Positions 16,756 to 26,800 of a stretch of DNA of 64,000 nucleotides are shown here, one piece after another. The stretch is from VGMD01 sp964552055 (GTDB lineage: Bacteria > Chlamydiota > Chlamydiia > Chlamydiales > 2-12-FULL-49-11). A program made the translations under genes and the position numbers. The DNA lies in NCBI GenBank assembly GCA_964552055.1, contig CAZKFL010000006.1:1-64000 (forward strand), read 5' to 3'. Each line of letters opens with the position of its first letter. The stretch's first letter is position 1. The notes under the pieces were generated by a model. The model made no database searches, had not been told where the DNA came from, and saw only the letters and a list, made by a program, of their open reading frames with translations.

Positions 16756-17506
16756 AGTTACTGATTTGACTGTAACGTATGATCGAAAACCGGTTGTATG
16801 GGATTTGCATTTCGAAGTTCCAAAAGGTGTCTTGGCAGCTATTATTGGTCCAAATGGAGCTGGTAAAAGCACTCTGATTAAGGCAATGCTGGGGCTTGTT
16901 CATGTTAATTCTGGAAAAATTCGCTTTTTTGGGAAAACCCGTGACCAAATGCTTGGCAAAATTGCGTATGTGGGACAAAGGTCAAGTATTGATTGGGATT
17001 TTCCTATTACGGCATTTGAGGTTGTTTTAATGGGATTATACGGCAAACTTGGATGGTTTAAAAGGCCAAGCAAAGAGCATAAAGCTTTGGTTATGAAGGT
17101 TCTTGAAAAAATTGGGATGCAGTCGCTAGCGGATCGGCAAATATCTGACTTATCAGGTGGCCAGCAGCAGAGGTTGTTTATTGGCAGGGCTTTGCTACAA
17201 GATGCTGATATTTATTTCCTGGATGAGCCTTTTGCGGGAATTGATATTACCACCGAAAAATTGATTGTCGATATTTTAAAAGAACTTGCAGCAGAAGGAA
17301 AGACAATATTTGTTGTTCATCATGATTTGAATACCGTTGAGAGTTATTTTGACTTTGCTATTTTGCTAAATATGAGACTAGTTGCTTGCGGACCGTTGAA
17401 AAATATTTACTCTTCTGAAAATTTAATGAAAGCCTTTGGACAAAAAGGTGGTCTTTTAGAAGAAGCCTTTCTTGCAGCAAAAGGTAAGCAGGAAGGTACT
17501 AAATAA
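16742..17506 (+). CDS. ytgB: YtgB ABC transporter ATPase
   Basis: ATP-hydrolysing subunit of the metal importer. It has Walker A GPNGAGKSTLIKAMLGL (about residues 37-53), a Q-loop near AYVGQRSSIDWDFPI, the ABC signature LSGGQQQRLFIGRALL, Walker B IYFLDEPFAGID and the H-loop FVVHHDLNTV. The length of 254 aa is typical. It starts inside the ytgA stop region and ends one base before the probable TTG start of ytgC, so it is in one operon with both. Confidence 0.95.
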   Translation: MDLIEVTDLTVTYDRKPVVWDLHFEVPKGVLAAIIGPNGAGKSTLIKAMLGLVHVNSGKIRFFGKTRDQMLGKIAYVGQRSSIDWDFPITAFEVVLMGLYGKLGWFKRPSKEHKALVMKVLEKIGMQSLADRQISDLSGGQQQRLFIGRALLQDADIYFLDEPFAGIDITTEKLIVDILKELAAEGKTIFVVHHDLNTVESYFDFAILLNMRLVACGPLKNIYSSENLMKAFGQKGGLLEEAFLAAKGKQEGTK

Positions 17507-17507
17507 T

Positions 17508-18815
17508 TTGGTTCCCTTAATTGATTTTTTTACTGATCCAATTCTAACAGCTGCAACAATCGGTTCAATGCTCATGGGGCTTGCTTCAAGTTTAGTCGGT
17601 GTTCTTGTTTTTGTCCGTCGAAGAGCTCTTATTGGTGAGACATTGTCGCACGCAACCTATCCAGGTATTGTTTTGTCGATTGCGCTTTTTAGTGGTTTGT
17701 TTGCAACAAGACCGGAAAGTTTCCCTTTTATTGTTTTAGTAGGCGCCTTTGCATCTGGCCTGCTTGGAATCTATTTAGTTCATTATTTGGAGCATAAGCT
17801 TTCATTAAATAGTGATACTGCGCTCTGCTTTGTCTTGTCTACCTTTCTTGGGGTTGGAGTGCTTATTGCAAGTAGATTGCAGTTTTCTGAACCTGTTTGG
17901 TTTCAGAAAGTTCAGTCGCTTCTATATGGGCAGGCTGCAACTATGTTAATGATTCATGTATATGTCTATCTTGCTTTAGTTTTTTTTATCCTGCTATTTG
18001 TGATTTTGACTCACACTTCATTAAAAATGCTGAATTTTGATCGAGATTTTTCTAAAATGCTAGGTCTTTCTACTAGGTGGCTTGATTATGCAACCTTTGT
18101 ATTAATTGTTTTGGCAATTGTTATTGGTATTCGAAGTGTTGGCGTTGTTTTAATGGCAGGGATGTTAATTGCTCCTGCCGCAACAGCTAGACAATTTGCT
18201 AAAAAATTCTGGCAAATGTTTGTAATGTCGAGCATTTTTGGGGTGACAATTGGTTTTCTAGGTATTGTTATTTCTGTAAATGGATCGATATGGCTTTCTC
18301 AAAAATATGGGGGTAAATTTCATCTTCCCTCAGGCCCTGTTATTTTAATAGTGGCAACACTCTTTGTTATTTTTGCCCTAGTTTTTGCATTTAAAAGAGG
18401 ATGGATCAGTAGGATTATTAGGCGCAAATCATTTCAGATGAACTGCTTAGAAGAAAACATGCTAAAGTATATTTATAAATCCAAAAATGAGATCACTTTT
18501 TCAGATCTCAAAGAAGTTATGTGTCTTTATAGCGTTGTTCTAGCAATTGTTTTGGTAATGATGCGGGCTAAAAAACTTTTAATTGGGTATGGTTTAACAG
18601 AAATTGGAAAAAAACGTGCTAAACGAATCATCAGATTGCACAGACTCTGGGAAGTATATCTTTTTACATGCCTTGATGTTCAGGCAGGTAATGTGCATAA
18701 AAGTGCAGAAGAAATGGAGCATATTATTACTCCAGAGCTTGAAGAAGAGCTTGTGAAATTATTAGGCGACCCCAAAAAAGATCCTCATAACCAAGATATA
18801 CCGGAGAGATCATGA
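17508..18815 (+). CDS. ytgC: YtgC permease fused to YtgR repressor
   Basis: Two-part protein. Residues 1 to about 300 are an ABC-3 type permease with eight or more helices (VFVRRRALIGETLSHATYP, then GVVLMAGMLIAPAATARQ). Residues from about 310 form a DtxR-like domain, starting NCLEENMLKYIYKS and continuing LTEIGKKRAKRIIRLHRLWE and SAEEMEHIITPE. In C. trachomatis the fusion is processed to release YtgR, an iron-dependent repressor; the same layout is seen here. I use TTG 17508, preceded by GGAAGG, giving 435 aa. A TTG at 17472 is also in frame. It overlaps ytgD by ATGA. Confidence 0.93.
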   Translation: MVPLIDFFTDPILTAATIGSMLMGLASSLVGVLVFVRRRALIGETLSHATYPGIVLSIALFSGLFATRPESFPFIVLVGAFASGLLGIYLVHYLEHKLSLNSDTALCFVLSTFLGVGVLIASRLQFSEPVWFQKVQSLLYGQAATMLMIHVYVYLALVFFILLFVILTHTSLKMLNFDRDFSKMLGLSTRWLDYATFVLIVLAIVIGIRSVGVVLMAGMLIAPAATARQFAKKFWQMFVMSSIFGVTIGFLGIVISVNGSIWLSQKYGGKFHLPSGPVILIVATLFVIFALVFAFKRGWISRIIRRKSFQMNCLEENMLKYIYKSKNEITFSDLKEVMCLYSVVLAIVLVMMRAKKLLIGYGLTEIGKKRAKRIIRLHRLWEVYLFTCLDVQAGNVHKSAEEMEHIITPELEEELVKLLGDPKKDPHNQDIPERS

Positions 18816-19786
18816 TCGAAACTTACTGGGGGAAAACCTTTTTCGCCTTTTTTCAGACACTGATTAATCATATAGGGTTAGCCCTACAAGGTAAGTATGG
18901 TTTCTCGGATTTAGCCCCTGATGAGATTCAAATCATTACGCTTGGATTAATAGGGATTGCTGCAGCTATAATTGGTTCCTTTTTAGTTGTCAGAAAGATG
19001 GCAATGGTTGCAAACGCCTTATCGCATACTGTATTGTTAGGGATTGTCGGATCTTTTTTAATTCTCCACTATTTTTTTGGAAGGCCGTTTAGTCAATTAT
19101 TAGAAGTTGATATGAAACTACTCATACTCAGTGCAGTAATTTCTAGCCTGTTGACGATGGCTTTTACAGATTTTTTTCACCACACATTGAAACTCGGTAG
19201 AGATGCAAGCATAGGACTTGTTTTTACGTCCCTATTTTCTGCAGGTATCATTCTTGTTACCCTTTTTACAAGAAACACCCATATCGGAGCAGAAATTATA
19301 ATGGGTAATGTCGATATGCTACATAGAGATGACATTTGGATCGGCTTAAGCTTAGTTCTTTTTAACTTTGCCTGCCTTGTGCTCTTCTTTAAAGAATATC
19401 TGATCACTTCATTTGATCCCGAATTCGCCAAATTATCTAGGTTTTCTCCGCTTCTTTTTAACTATATCGTCATATTTCAAACAAGTCTCACCCTAGTAGG
19501 CGCTTTTAGAGCAGTCGGAGTCATTCTTGTATTAGCTCTTCTTGTAGTGCCTCCTGTAACCGCACGCCTCTTTGTAACAAGACTTAAGCCTATGATTTAT
19601 CTATCTGCCTTTATAAGCTTTATAGCAGCTCTCCTTGCAGTAGCCATGACGAGGCACACACTCTCCGCTCATGGTTTTTCCCTTTCCACCTCGGGCATGA
19701 TGGTTACTCTATTGACGCTCTTTTGGTTGATTAGCCTAATTTGCCGTAAAAGCTATAATAGAGCACAAAGAATGCTTAAGTGTTAG
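18812..19786 (+). CDS. ytgD: YtgD ABC transporter permease
   Basis: Second membrane subunit of the YtgABCD importer (324 aa). It has an amphipathic N-terminus, then multiple helices from about residue 45, with the ABC-3 family blocks VRKMAMVANALSHTVLLGI, GRDASIGLVFTSLFSAGI and FRAVGVILVLALLVVPPVTA. It has no DNA-binding domain, unlike YtgC. It starts inside the ytgC stop and is the last gene of the operon. A MITE lies 66 bp downstream. Confidence 0.93.
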   Translation: MIETYWGKTFFAFFQTLINHIGLALQGKYGFSDLAPDEIQIITLGLIGIAAAIIGSFLVVRKMAMVANALSHTVLLGIVGSFLILHYFFGRPFSQLLEVDMKLLILSAVISSLLTMAFTDFFHHTLKLGRDASIGLVFTSLFSAGIILVTLFTRNTHIGAEIIMGNVDMLHRDDIWIGLSLVLFNFACLVLFFKEYLITSFDPEFAKLSRFSPLLFNYIVIFQTSLTLVGAFRAVGVILVLALLVVPPVTARLFVTRLKPMIYLSAFISFIAALLAVAMTRHTLSAHGFSLSTSGMMVTLLTLFWLISLICRKSYNRAQRMLKC

Positions 19787-19852
19787 GGTTTTGATTCAGT
19801 GCGATCGCATGAAAAATTATCTATATAAGATCCCATTTCAAGTTCGAATTGC

Positions 19853-20169
19853 GGCAGTGCAATATAAGTTAGACCAAAAGATTCTGTTAAAAATTTTAAA
19901 ATTAAAGCCGGTTACGGTTACGCAGGCGGTTACGGGAATGGCTGCTGTTTCACGCAGTTGATCAAATAATAATCAGGCTTGGGTGCCCGCGCGTGAGCAG
20001 GCGTCCTTTTGGATTTGCGCATCGCAGAATGCGTTCTTGAGAGTCGTAACCGCATCCGCCTGCGTAACCGTAACCGGGTTTATCTTAAAAAATATATAAG
20101 CTGCGCGAGATTCAAAAATAGGGAATTATTAATTGTTTAATTTTAAAGCCTAGCTTTTATTGCTCCGCC
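19853..20169. mobile_element. MITE, family D, copy 1 (317 bp, 8-bp target duplication)
   Basis: Non-coding element with terminal inverted repeats of about 22 bp (left starts GGCAGTGCAATATAAGTTAG; right, reversed, starts GGCGGAGCAATAAAAGCTAG). It is flanked by identical CGAATTGC at 19845-19852 and 20170-20177. Internally, GGTTACG-rich arms at 19908-19935 and 20045-20077 are inverted copies. The middle shares GGCTGCTGTTTCACGCAGTT with the copy at 63607-63902. No transposase is encoded, so it depends on an enzyme elsewhere. The region 19787-19852 contains no gene. Confidence 0.88.
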
Positions 20170-20591
20170 CGAATTGCTATTATTAATTGATCAAATTGAG
20201 TATCACTTAGGTTTAGACTTTCTGAGTGGGAAATAATTAGCCCTGCTAGTTCATCATCATTCATTGTTAAATTTTGTGATTCATTATATATCTTTAGTAT
20301 TAGGTTAACTTTAGAGTCACTAACTAGCGCTACGGGCATTCGTTTTGGTATTTCTAAATTTAAGCTTGAGCCCTCGTGAGCATCTGGATGTAGGGGCGCT
20401 TTTGTTATAGTTGAATCATCTGTTGGTTTTGTTGCAGAACGAAATAGGCAAGGAAATAGCCATTTAATGACACCCATCACAAGATCGCATAGGCTTCTTA
20501 AAGGTTTTGTGACGGGTTGTATCCATGCTGCTGGCTGAAAGTAGGATTGTGCTCTGATGTACGGGTCGTCCCAAGTTACTTGTCCTGTCAT
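20157..20591 (-). CDS. Hypothetical protein whose stop lies in the MITE end
   Basis: A protein of 144 aa that I do not recognise. The N-terminal third is aromatic- and proline-rich (YFQPAAWIQPVTKPL), followed by a hydrophobic stretch of about 15 residues ending in WLFPCLF, perhaps a membrane segment, then a polar linker and a helical C-terminus. AGAGGA lies four bases upstream of the ATG. The last codons and stop (RAEQ-stop) fall in the terminal inverted repeat of the MITE. Without the insertion the frame would end IAIRT-stop, so the protein is nearly unchanged. Confidence 0.65.
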   Translation of the reverse strand: MTGQVTWDDPYIRAQSYFQPAAWIQPVTKPLRSLCDLVMGVIKWLFPCLFRSATKPTDDSTITKAPLHPDAHEGSSLNLEIPKRMPVALVSDSKVNLILKIYNESQNLTMNDDELAGLIISHSESLNLSDTQFDQLIIAIRAEQ

Positions 20592-20740
20592 AAATCCTCT
20601 TATAATTATTATTAATAGCTAATTATACAATAAAAGCAATATCTGGTAAAGTATTTTATTTAGATTGTAAGTGTCTTAAAGTGATATCGCTGTGATCGCG
20701 TATTGACTTTAAGAGGCAGGTGGTGGTAGTCTTCATCCCT

Positions 20741-21880
20741 ATGGAAAAGAAAATTTCAATTTTGGGTTGTACGGGTTCGATTGGTCAGCAAACAATTAAT
20801 GTTGCAAGGCATTTGGGCGAACGTATTAAGGTTGTAGGGCTTGCGGCAAAAAGCAATGTGGATTTGATTGAGGCTCAGGCTTTAGAGACCGGAGCGGAGA
20901 TTGTCTGTTTGTTTGATGAGAAGGCTGCTAAAGAACTTAAGCGGCGTCATCCTATGTGGAATGTTGTCAGCGGCATGGAAGGGCTTTGTGAGGTTGCAAG
21001 CTACCACTCTATTGATACTGTGGTTGTGGGGCTTGTTGGTTCTATGGCTATTTTGCCTGTGATAGAAGCTGTTAAGGATAAGAAGGTTGTGGCGTTAGCT
21101 AACAAGGAAGTCTTAGTTGCAGCGGGTGAATATGTAACTTTGCTTGCCAAGGAGAAGGGAGTTACGCTTTTCCCAATTGATAGTGAGCATAGCGCAATTT
21201 TTCAGTGTTTGCAAGGTGAGGACATAGCAAGTGTTTCTAGAGTCATTTTGACTGCTTCTGGTGGCCCTTTCTTACACCTAAGCGAAGAAGAGCTTTTGAA
21301 TGTTACTGTCGAGGGGGCTTCGGCTCATCCGACTTGGACGATGGGAAATAAGGTAAGTATTGATTGTTCGACCTTAATGAACAAAGGGTTTGAAGTTATT
21401 GAGGCTAAGTGGCTTTTTGATTTGCCTGTCGAAAAAATTGATGTGGTTGTTCATCCGCAAAGTTTAGTTCATAGCTTTATTGAGTTTGTGGATGGGTCTA
21501 TGAAATCTCAGATCAATGAGCCGAGTATGGAGCTGCCGATTCAATACGCTTTGACCTATCCGGAGAGGGTCAAAAGAGGGGGAAAACCGTTTGACTTTCA
21601 AAAACATAAATTATTTGAATTTTATTTGCCTGACTTAAAGAAATTTAAATGTCTTGCCTTAGCTTACGAATCTCTAAGGATTGGAGGTAGTTTGCCATGC
21701 GTTTTAAATGCAGGAAATGAGGTATTAGTTGAAAGGTTTTGCCGAGGTGAGTTAAGCTGGATGCAAATATCAGAAAAACTAGAGTTGCTCCTCTCTCGCC
21801 ATAATGTTGTCTATAAGACAAGTATAGACTCTATTTTAGAGGTTGATAGGGAAGCACGATTAGAGGCAGGAAGAATATAA
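20741..21880 (+). CDS. dxr: 1-deoxy-D-xylulose 5-phosphate reductoisomerase
   Basis: Second enzyme of the MEP isoprenoid pathway (DXP plus NADPH to MEP). It has an N-terminal NADPH site GCTGSIGQQTINV, ALANKEVLVAAGE, the metal and substrate motif LFPIDSEHSAIFQCLQG (Asp and Glu ligands), ASGGPFL, and HPTWTMGNKVSIDCSTLMNKG in two overlapping blocks. From ATG 20741 it has 379 aa, the usual chlamydial length. A GTG at 20720, preceded by GAGG, would add seven residues. It is followed after four bases by rseP, as CT071-CT072. Confidence 0.96.
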   Translation: MEKKISILGCTGSIGQQTINVARHLGERIKVVGLAAKSNVDLIEAQALETGAEIVCLFDEKAAKELKRRHPMWNVVSGMEGLCEVASYHSIDTVVVGLVGSMAILPVIEAVKDKKVVALANKEVLVAAGEYVTLLAKEKGVTLFPIDSEHSAIFQCLQGEDIASVSRVILTASGGPFLHLSEEELLNVTVEGASAHPTWTMGNKVSIDCSTLMNKGFEVIEAKWLFDLPVEKIDVVVHPQSLVHSFIEFVDGSMKSQINEPSMELPIQYALTYPERVKRGGKPFDFQKHKLFEFYLPDLKKFKCLALAYESLRIGGSLPCVLNAGNEVLVERFCRGELSWMQISEKLELLLSRHNVVYKTSIDSILEVDREARLEAGRI

Positions 21881-21884
21881 CATT

Positions 21885-23762
21885 ATGAGCTTTAGCATGT
21901 TACACATATTTTTAGCGATGTTTGGACTGAGTTTTCTCGTGTTTATTCACGAGCTTGGACATTATATAGTTGCAAGACGTGTGGGTATGCGCGTTGAAGT
22001 TTTTAGTATTGGTTTTGGAAAGCCCATGTTTTCTTGGAAAAGAGATGGGGTAAAATGGCAGGTTTGTTACTTGCTATTTGGCGGATATGTCAAGATTGCT
22101 GGAATGGAAAAGGAAGTGGGCTTAGAACCCTACCAAGTCAAAGATGGATTTTATGGAAAGCGTCCTTGGGATCGAATAAAGGTCGCTATTGTCGGGCCTT
22201 TAGTTAATATTGTGTTTGCCTTTCTTGTTTTTACAATGATTTGGATAATGGGTGGTAGAGAGAAGCGATTTGAGGAGTTTACCAATATTATTGGTTCGCT
22301 AGATAGTAAATCAGAGCTCTTGCAAAAGGGAGTAAAGCCTGGCGATACAATTCTTGAGTATGGTGGAAAAAAATTTACAGGTTTTAAGGAACTTCTTACT
22401 GGTGGTGTGTTAAATAGTGATACAATTGAGATACAGGGCGATAAGGTAGATTACTATACAAATCAGAAAATTCCTTATCAATATAATCTTCAATCCTATC
22501 AAATGCCAAATGTTATGAAAGGGATAAAGACAATTGGAGTGATGCCTGCTACTTATGTTCTTTTTTATGGTTTTGATCCCCAAATGGGTAAGTTTTCTCC
22601 TGCATATCAATCAGGAATTCAAAAAAATGACCGTGTGATTTGGGCAAATGGTGAAGCTGTTTTTTCTGTTTCTGAACTGAGTAATATCGTTAATAGAGGG
22701 GATGTTTTCCTAACTATAGATCGAAATGGTAGCATCATTCATTTAAGAGTGCCTAGAGTTTTGCTTGAGGATTTACAGATAAATCCTTCTCAAAGAGATG
22801 AGTTTTTAGATTGGAAACGAGCTCTTGGAATGACAACATCTAAAGAAGATCTTTTCTTTATCCCTTATGAAATTGATGTGCTTGGTACGGTTAAGGGGAA
22901 ATTTAATTACATCGATTCTGACCTCGATAATGAAAGTTTATCAACTGATTATAAGGTTCCTGGTTTAGATAATCCTCTTCTTCAGGGTGATCAAATTATT
23001 GCTGTAAATGGAAAGGTTGTTTCTAACGGACTTCAGATATTTGATGAATTAAGAACTAATAAAGTTCTTCTTGTTGTGGAAAGAGCTCCCTTGCAGCAGA
23101 AAGTTTTGTGGAATGATGCAAACTCTGCATTTATAAGTAGTATTAACTGGAATAATTTAAGGTCTTTAACTGAGAATATTGGGACGGCTCATCAGGTAGA
23201 TAATTTGGGAAATCTCGTGTTATTAAATCCGATTGAGCCTAAAACAAGAGATGAATTTTTGGCGCCTCAGCAAGTAAAAAATGATGATTATGAGTTCCAA
23301 TTTGTTAAAAGTTTAAAAAGGGCTAAGAAAGAGCCTCTTTATATTTTTGCAGGAGCAATAACTACTGACAAAGCAGTGATTTATAACCCATCTCCTATCA
23401 GGGTTTTTCAAGATGTTGTCCTTGAGATTGGAGGGACGCTTTCTTCGCTTATTAGTGGTTCAATTAGTCCAAAATGGCTTTCTGGTCCTGTGGGTATTGT
23501 CAAAATTGTTCAGCAGAGTTTAAGCGTTGGTATTGTTGAGGCTCTTTATTGGTTAGGGTTGATATCACTAAATTTAGGTCTTATTAACTTACTGCCTATC
23601 CCTGTTTTAGATGGAGGCCATATTTGCTTTTCTCTTTGGGAATGGATTACCGGTAAAAGAATATCATCGAAAGTGCAGGAAAAAATTATTCTTCCTTTTG
23701 TTATATTAATGATTGCGTTCTTTGTTTATGTAACTATTCACGACGTCTTTCGTCTATTTTAA
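21885..23762 (+). CDS. rseP: Site-2 intramembrane metalloprotease RseP
   Basis: Inner-membrane zinc protease that cuts transmembrane substrates. The zinc motif HELGH is in the first helix (near residue 24), with a Cys/Gly-rich second segment LLFGGYVKIAGM. PDZ-like regions lie in the middle (GVKPGDTILEYGGKKF and LLQGDQIIAVNGKVV), and the third zinc ligand is in NLLPIPVLDGGHI near the C-terminus. The length of 625 aa is greater than E. coli RseP (450 aa) because of an enlarged periplasmic region, as in chlamydial CT072. It forms an operon with dxr. Confidence 0.95.
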   Translation: MSFSMLHIFLAMFGLSFLVFIHELGHYIVARRVGMRVEVFSIGFGKPMFSWKRDGVKWQVCYLLFGGYVKIAGMEKEVGLEPYQVKDGFYGKRPWDRIKVAIVGPLVNIVFAFLVFTMIWIMGGREKRFEEFTNIIGSLDSKSELLQKGVKPGDTILEYGGKKFTGFKELLTGGVLNSDTIEIQGDKVDYYTNQKIPYQYNLQSYQMPNVMKGIKTIGVMPATYVLFYGFDPQMGKFSPAYQSGIQKNDRVIWANGEAVFSVSELSNIVNRGDVFLTIDRNGSIIHLRVPRVLLEDLQINPSQRDEFLDWKRALGMTTSKEDLFFIPYEIDVLGTVKGKFNYIDSDLDNESLSTDYKVPGLDNPLLQGDQIIAVNGKVVSNGLQIFDELRTNKVLLVVERAPLQQKVLWNDANSAFISSINWNNLRSLTENIGTAHQVDNLGNLVLLNPIEPKTRDEFLAPQQVKNDDYEFQFVKSLKRAKKEPLYIFAGAITTDKAVIYNPSPIRVFQDVVLEIGGTLSSLISGSISPKWLSGPVGIVKIVQQSLSVGIVEALYWLGLISLNLGLINLLPIPVLDGGHICFSLWEWITGKRISSKVQEKIILPFVILMIAFFVYVTIHDVFRLF

Positions 23763-23829
23763 AATAATTGTTACAATAATTATTGTTCTGTGTTATTTAT
23801 AAAATAAAATAACTAAGAGCACTATTATT

Positions 23830-26800
23830 ATGGCAAATCGTTTTATTTACCTAGCTTTATTAATCTCATCATCTTGTCTGATTGCAAATCCTTCTGGACC
23901 GACAGTGGTTGAAGGTGGCGCTACATTCTCTGGACTTGGATCATCCTCTACCACAATTAATTCAACTCAAGTTGTAACGGCAATTGATTGGAATACGTTT
24001 TCTATTGATGCTGGTCAGACAGTAACCTTTCAAAAGTCTGGAGCGCCTGTAGCAAATTATTATATTTTGAATAATGTGACGGGTGGGGCGGCAAGTAATA
24101 TTGCAGGTCTTTTAACAACAAGTGGCGCTGGTATTGGAAACATTTATTTGATTAATCCAGCAGGGATAACGGTTGCATCTACAGGACAGATTATTGCAGG
24201 ATCATTTTTAGCTTCTACTTTACAATTAGTCGGCGGAACAGCAGCTTTTGATCCAGTTAATAATCCAGATATGTTATTTACGGGCGCTTCAACATTTTCA
24301 GTCACAAATGGTGGTCAAATACAATCTTTGAATGGAGATGTTACTTTAATTGGATATAGAGTAGTAAATTCAGGATCTATAATTTCTGCGAATGCAGTTG
24401 CTCTCGGAGCAGGCGTGAGTATCTTATACCAACCCTCAACAAGTGAGAGAATATTCATTGAGGCAAGTGGTGCAGCTTTAGGAGTAGGAACTGGAATTGA
24501 TTCTGCTGGTACAATTTCTGGTTTAGATGTTATTTTGAAAGCTGATGCAAATCCTTATGCATTGGCTATCAATCATACAGGAAGTACGAGCTTAACGAGC
24601 TGTAGTCCAGGTGGATCATTGCTCATTCAGACTGTTAATGTTGGATCTCCCTGTGCAGTAGATGGCGGCGCTATTAGTATTGTGGGTGGAACACTTACAT
24701 CCACTGGTTGTCCGATTATAATTGAGGGTAGAACAATTGCTATTCAAGATAGTTCATTGATTAGTGCTTCCAGTACAACAGGTAGTGGTGGAAACATTAG
24801 GATTGGGACTATCGTGTCTGCTTGTCCAACTACAAATATATATATAGACTCAACTTCAAAAGTTGTGTCTAATGCACCAAATGTAGGCACTGGTGGAACA
24901 ATTTCAGTGGCTGCAAGAGACTCGCTTTTAATCGTTGGTAATGATTCAAATGGAAATATTCAAGCTGCAGGAAATCTGTTCACAGGAACAGGTGGCTCTG
25001 TTGGATTGATTTCATCTGGATATTTAGGTTTGGATGCCTTCGTTAATGTTTCTGGACTTACAATGGGAACGCTTCAAGTAAATGCTCCGAACATTAATGT
25101 AGGTGGTGTTGCTAACTATGGAACTCATTTTGCAGCGCCAAATTATTCTGAAATAAATGCTTCTCCTGTGATTACAACTGCAGCAGTAGAGTATTCGCTT
25201 AATCATGGAAACTTAACTGTTGTAGCCTTAGATTCAGATTCACTTGGTGTTATTACGGTTGCCGATAACTTTAGCTGGACGACTGGAACGTTGCTTACTT
25301 TAGAAGCTGTGGGAGCAATTCAAGTTAATTATTTGGGCCAAATGACATCAGCTTCCGTAATTCCAAATACAAATTTGGTCTTATCTATGCAGGCACCTTC
25401 AATTAATATTGGTCCTTCACAAGGTAACTCATCTGTAAGCACAGGATTTCAGTTAGAAAGCGGTAGTATATCTGTAGTTGCTGCAGAACTATTAGGTCTT
25501 TATGGTGGAAATTTAGCTAATACAGTAGCAAAAATTTCTACTAAGAGCGGGACTCAAGCAATTTCTTTTGGGGATCAATTGATATTTGAAGCAGGTTCGG
25601 CTACAGGCGCTAATGCGGAAATGAAAGGTACGATTATTACAATTGATACTGAAACTGGTGGGGCTGGCCAAATGACAATAACCGCAAGTAATTGTGGAAA
25701 AGCATTTGTTGACTCTCCACAGATTACGATTGGGGGCACAGAGCCGCTCACTTCTCTTTCTATTCTAGGTGGGTGCTGCGCTGCAAATAATGAGGCTTAT
25801 ATAGGTAGCAATAACTCTATCGGGTCAAATATTGCAGTATCTTTAGTTGGTGATTTAACGCTAAGCGCAGGTACATTAGGGTCAGGAAATAATGCGAGTA
25901 TCATTTCATCAGGTGGAATATCTAAAGCAATTACAGTATCTGCTAGGGACGTTATTATATTAGGTGGCGTTAGCGGAATGAGTAATCAAGCTCGGATTGC
26001 TTCTTTAGGTGTTTTAGGTAGTGTTCATATAACTACTGCAAAAGATCTAATTATTACGGGAGAATCAGGAGCTGCTGGTTCGGCATACATATACGGTACA
26101 ACAGTTTCATTTTCTGCAGGCAGAGACGTTCTGATTACGGGAGGAACTGCTAATGGAAGTAGAGGATATATTCAAGCAACTAGCCATATTCGTGGAGATA
26201 TAAGCAGGTTTTTGACAGTGCAAGGAGGATCATCCATAAATGCAGGTGCAGAAATTATTACATCAAATGGAAATATTGTCTTAAATGCATTAACTGATGA
26301 TGCTCAGTTTGGCTTTTTTGGCGGAAATATTCCTGGATTGAACAACTCGTATTCTAGAGTTATGGTTACTCAAAATGGAAATATTTCGATTGGGCGTAAT
26401 GGAACACCTAATTATGTAAGTCTTAAAGGTGGATCAGGAAATTCTAATCCATATGCTTCAATTGGTATTTTAGGTAATGGAGATATATATGTTAAAACTT
26501 TGCTTGATATTTCTTATTTAGGAGGTCGAGATGGCGCTTCAACTCACGCTTCTGTTCATGTAGATGGCACAGGTAATATCACTCATATAGCAGGCAGAGA
26601 TATGAACTTAGCAACAGGGAATAATAGCCCTGCTAACGCTTACTTAGAAGTGCAAAATGGTGGTATTACAGTTCAGACAGTTAGGGATTTAAATATGACA
26701 GGTGACTGTTATGTTCCAAATTATGCCTATTTAAATGCTCTTGGAACAAATTCATTGATGACTGTTCTTGTAGGTCGAGATCTTACTATGACTGGACATG

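Noticed and set aside
19908..20077. GGTTACG repeats as a CRISPR array
   Set aside because: Units are short, clustered in two inverted arms and lack regular spacers; terminal repeats and target duplications identify a MITE.
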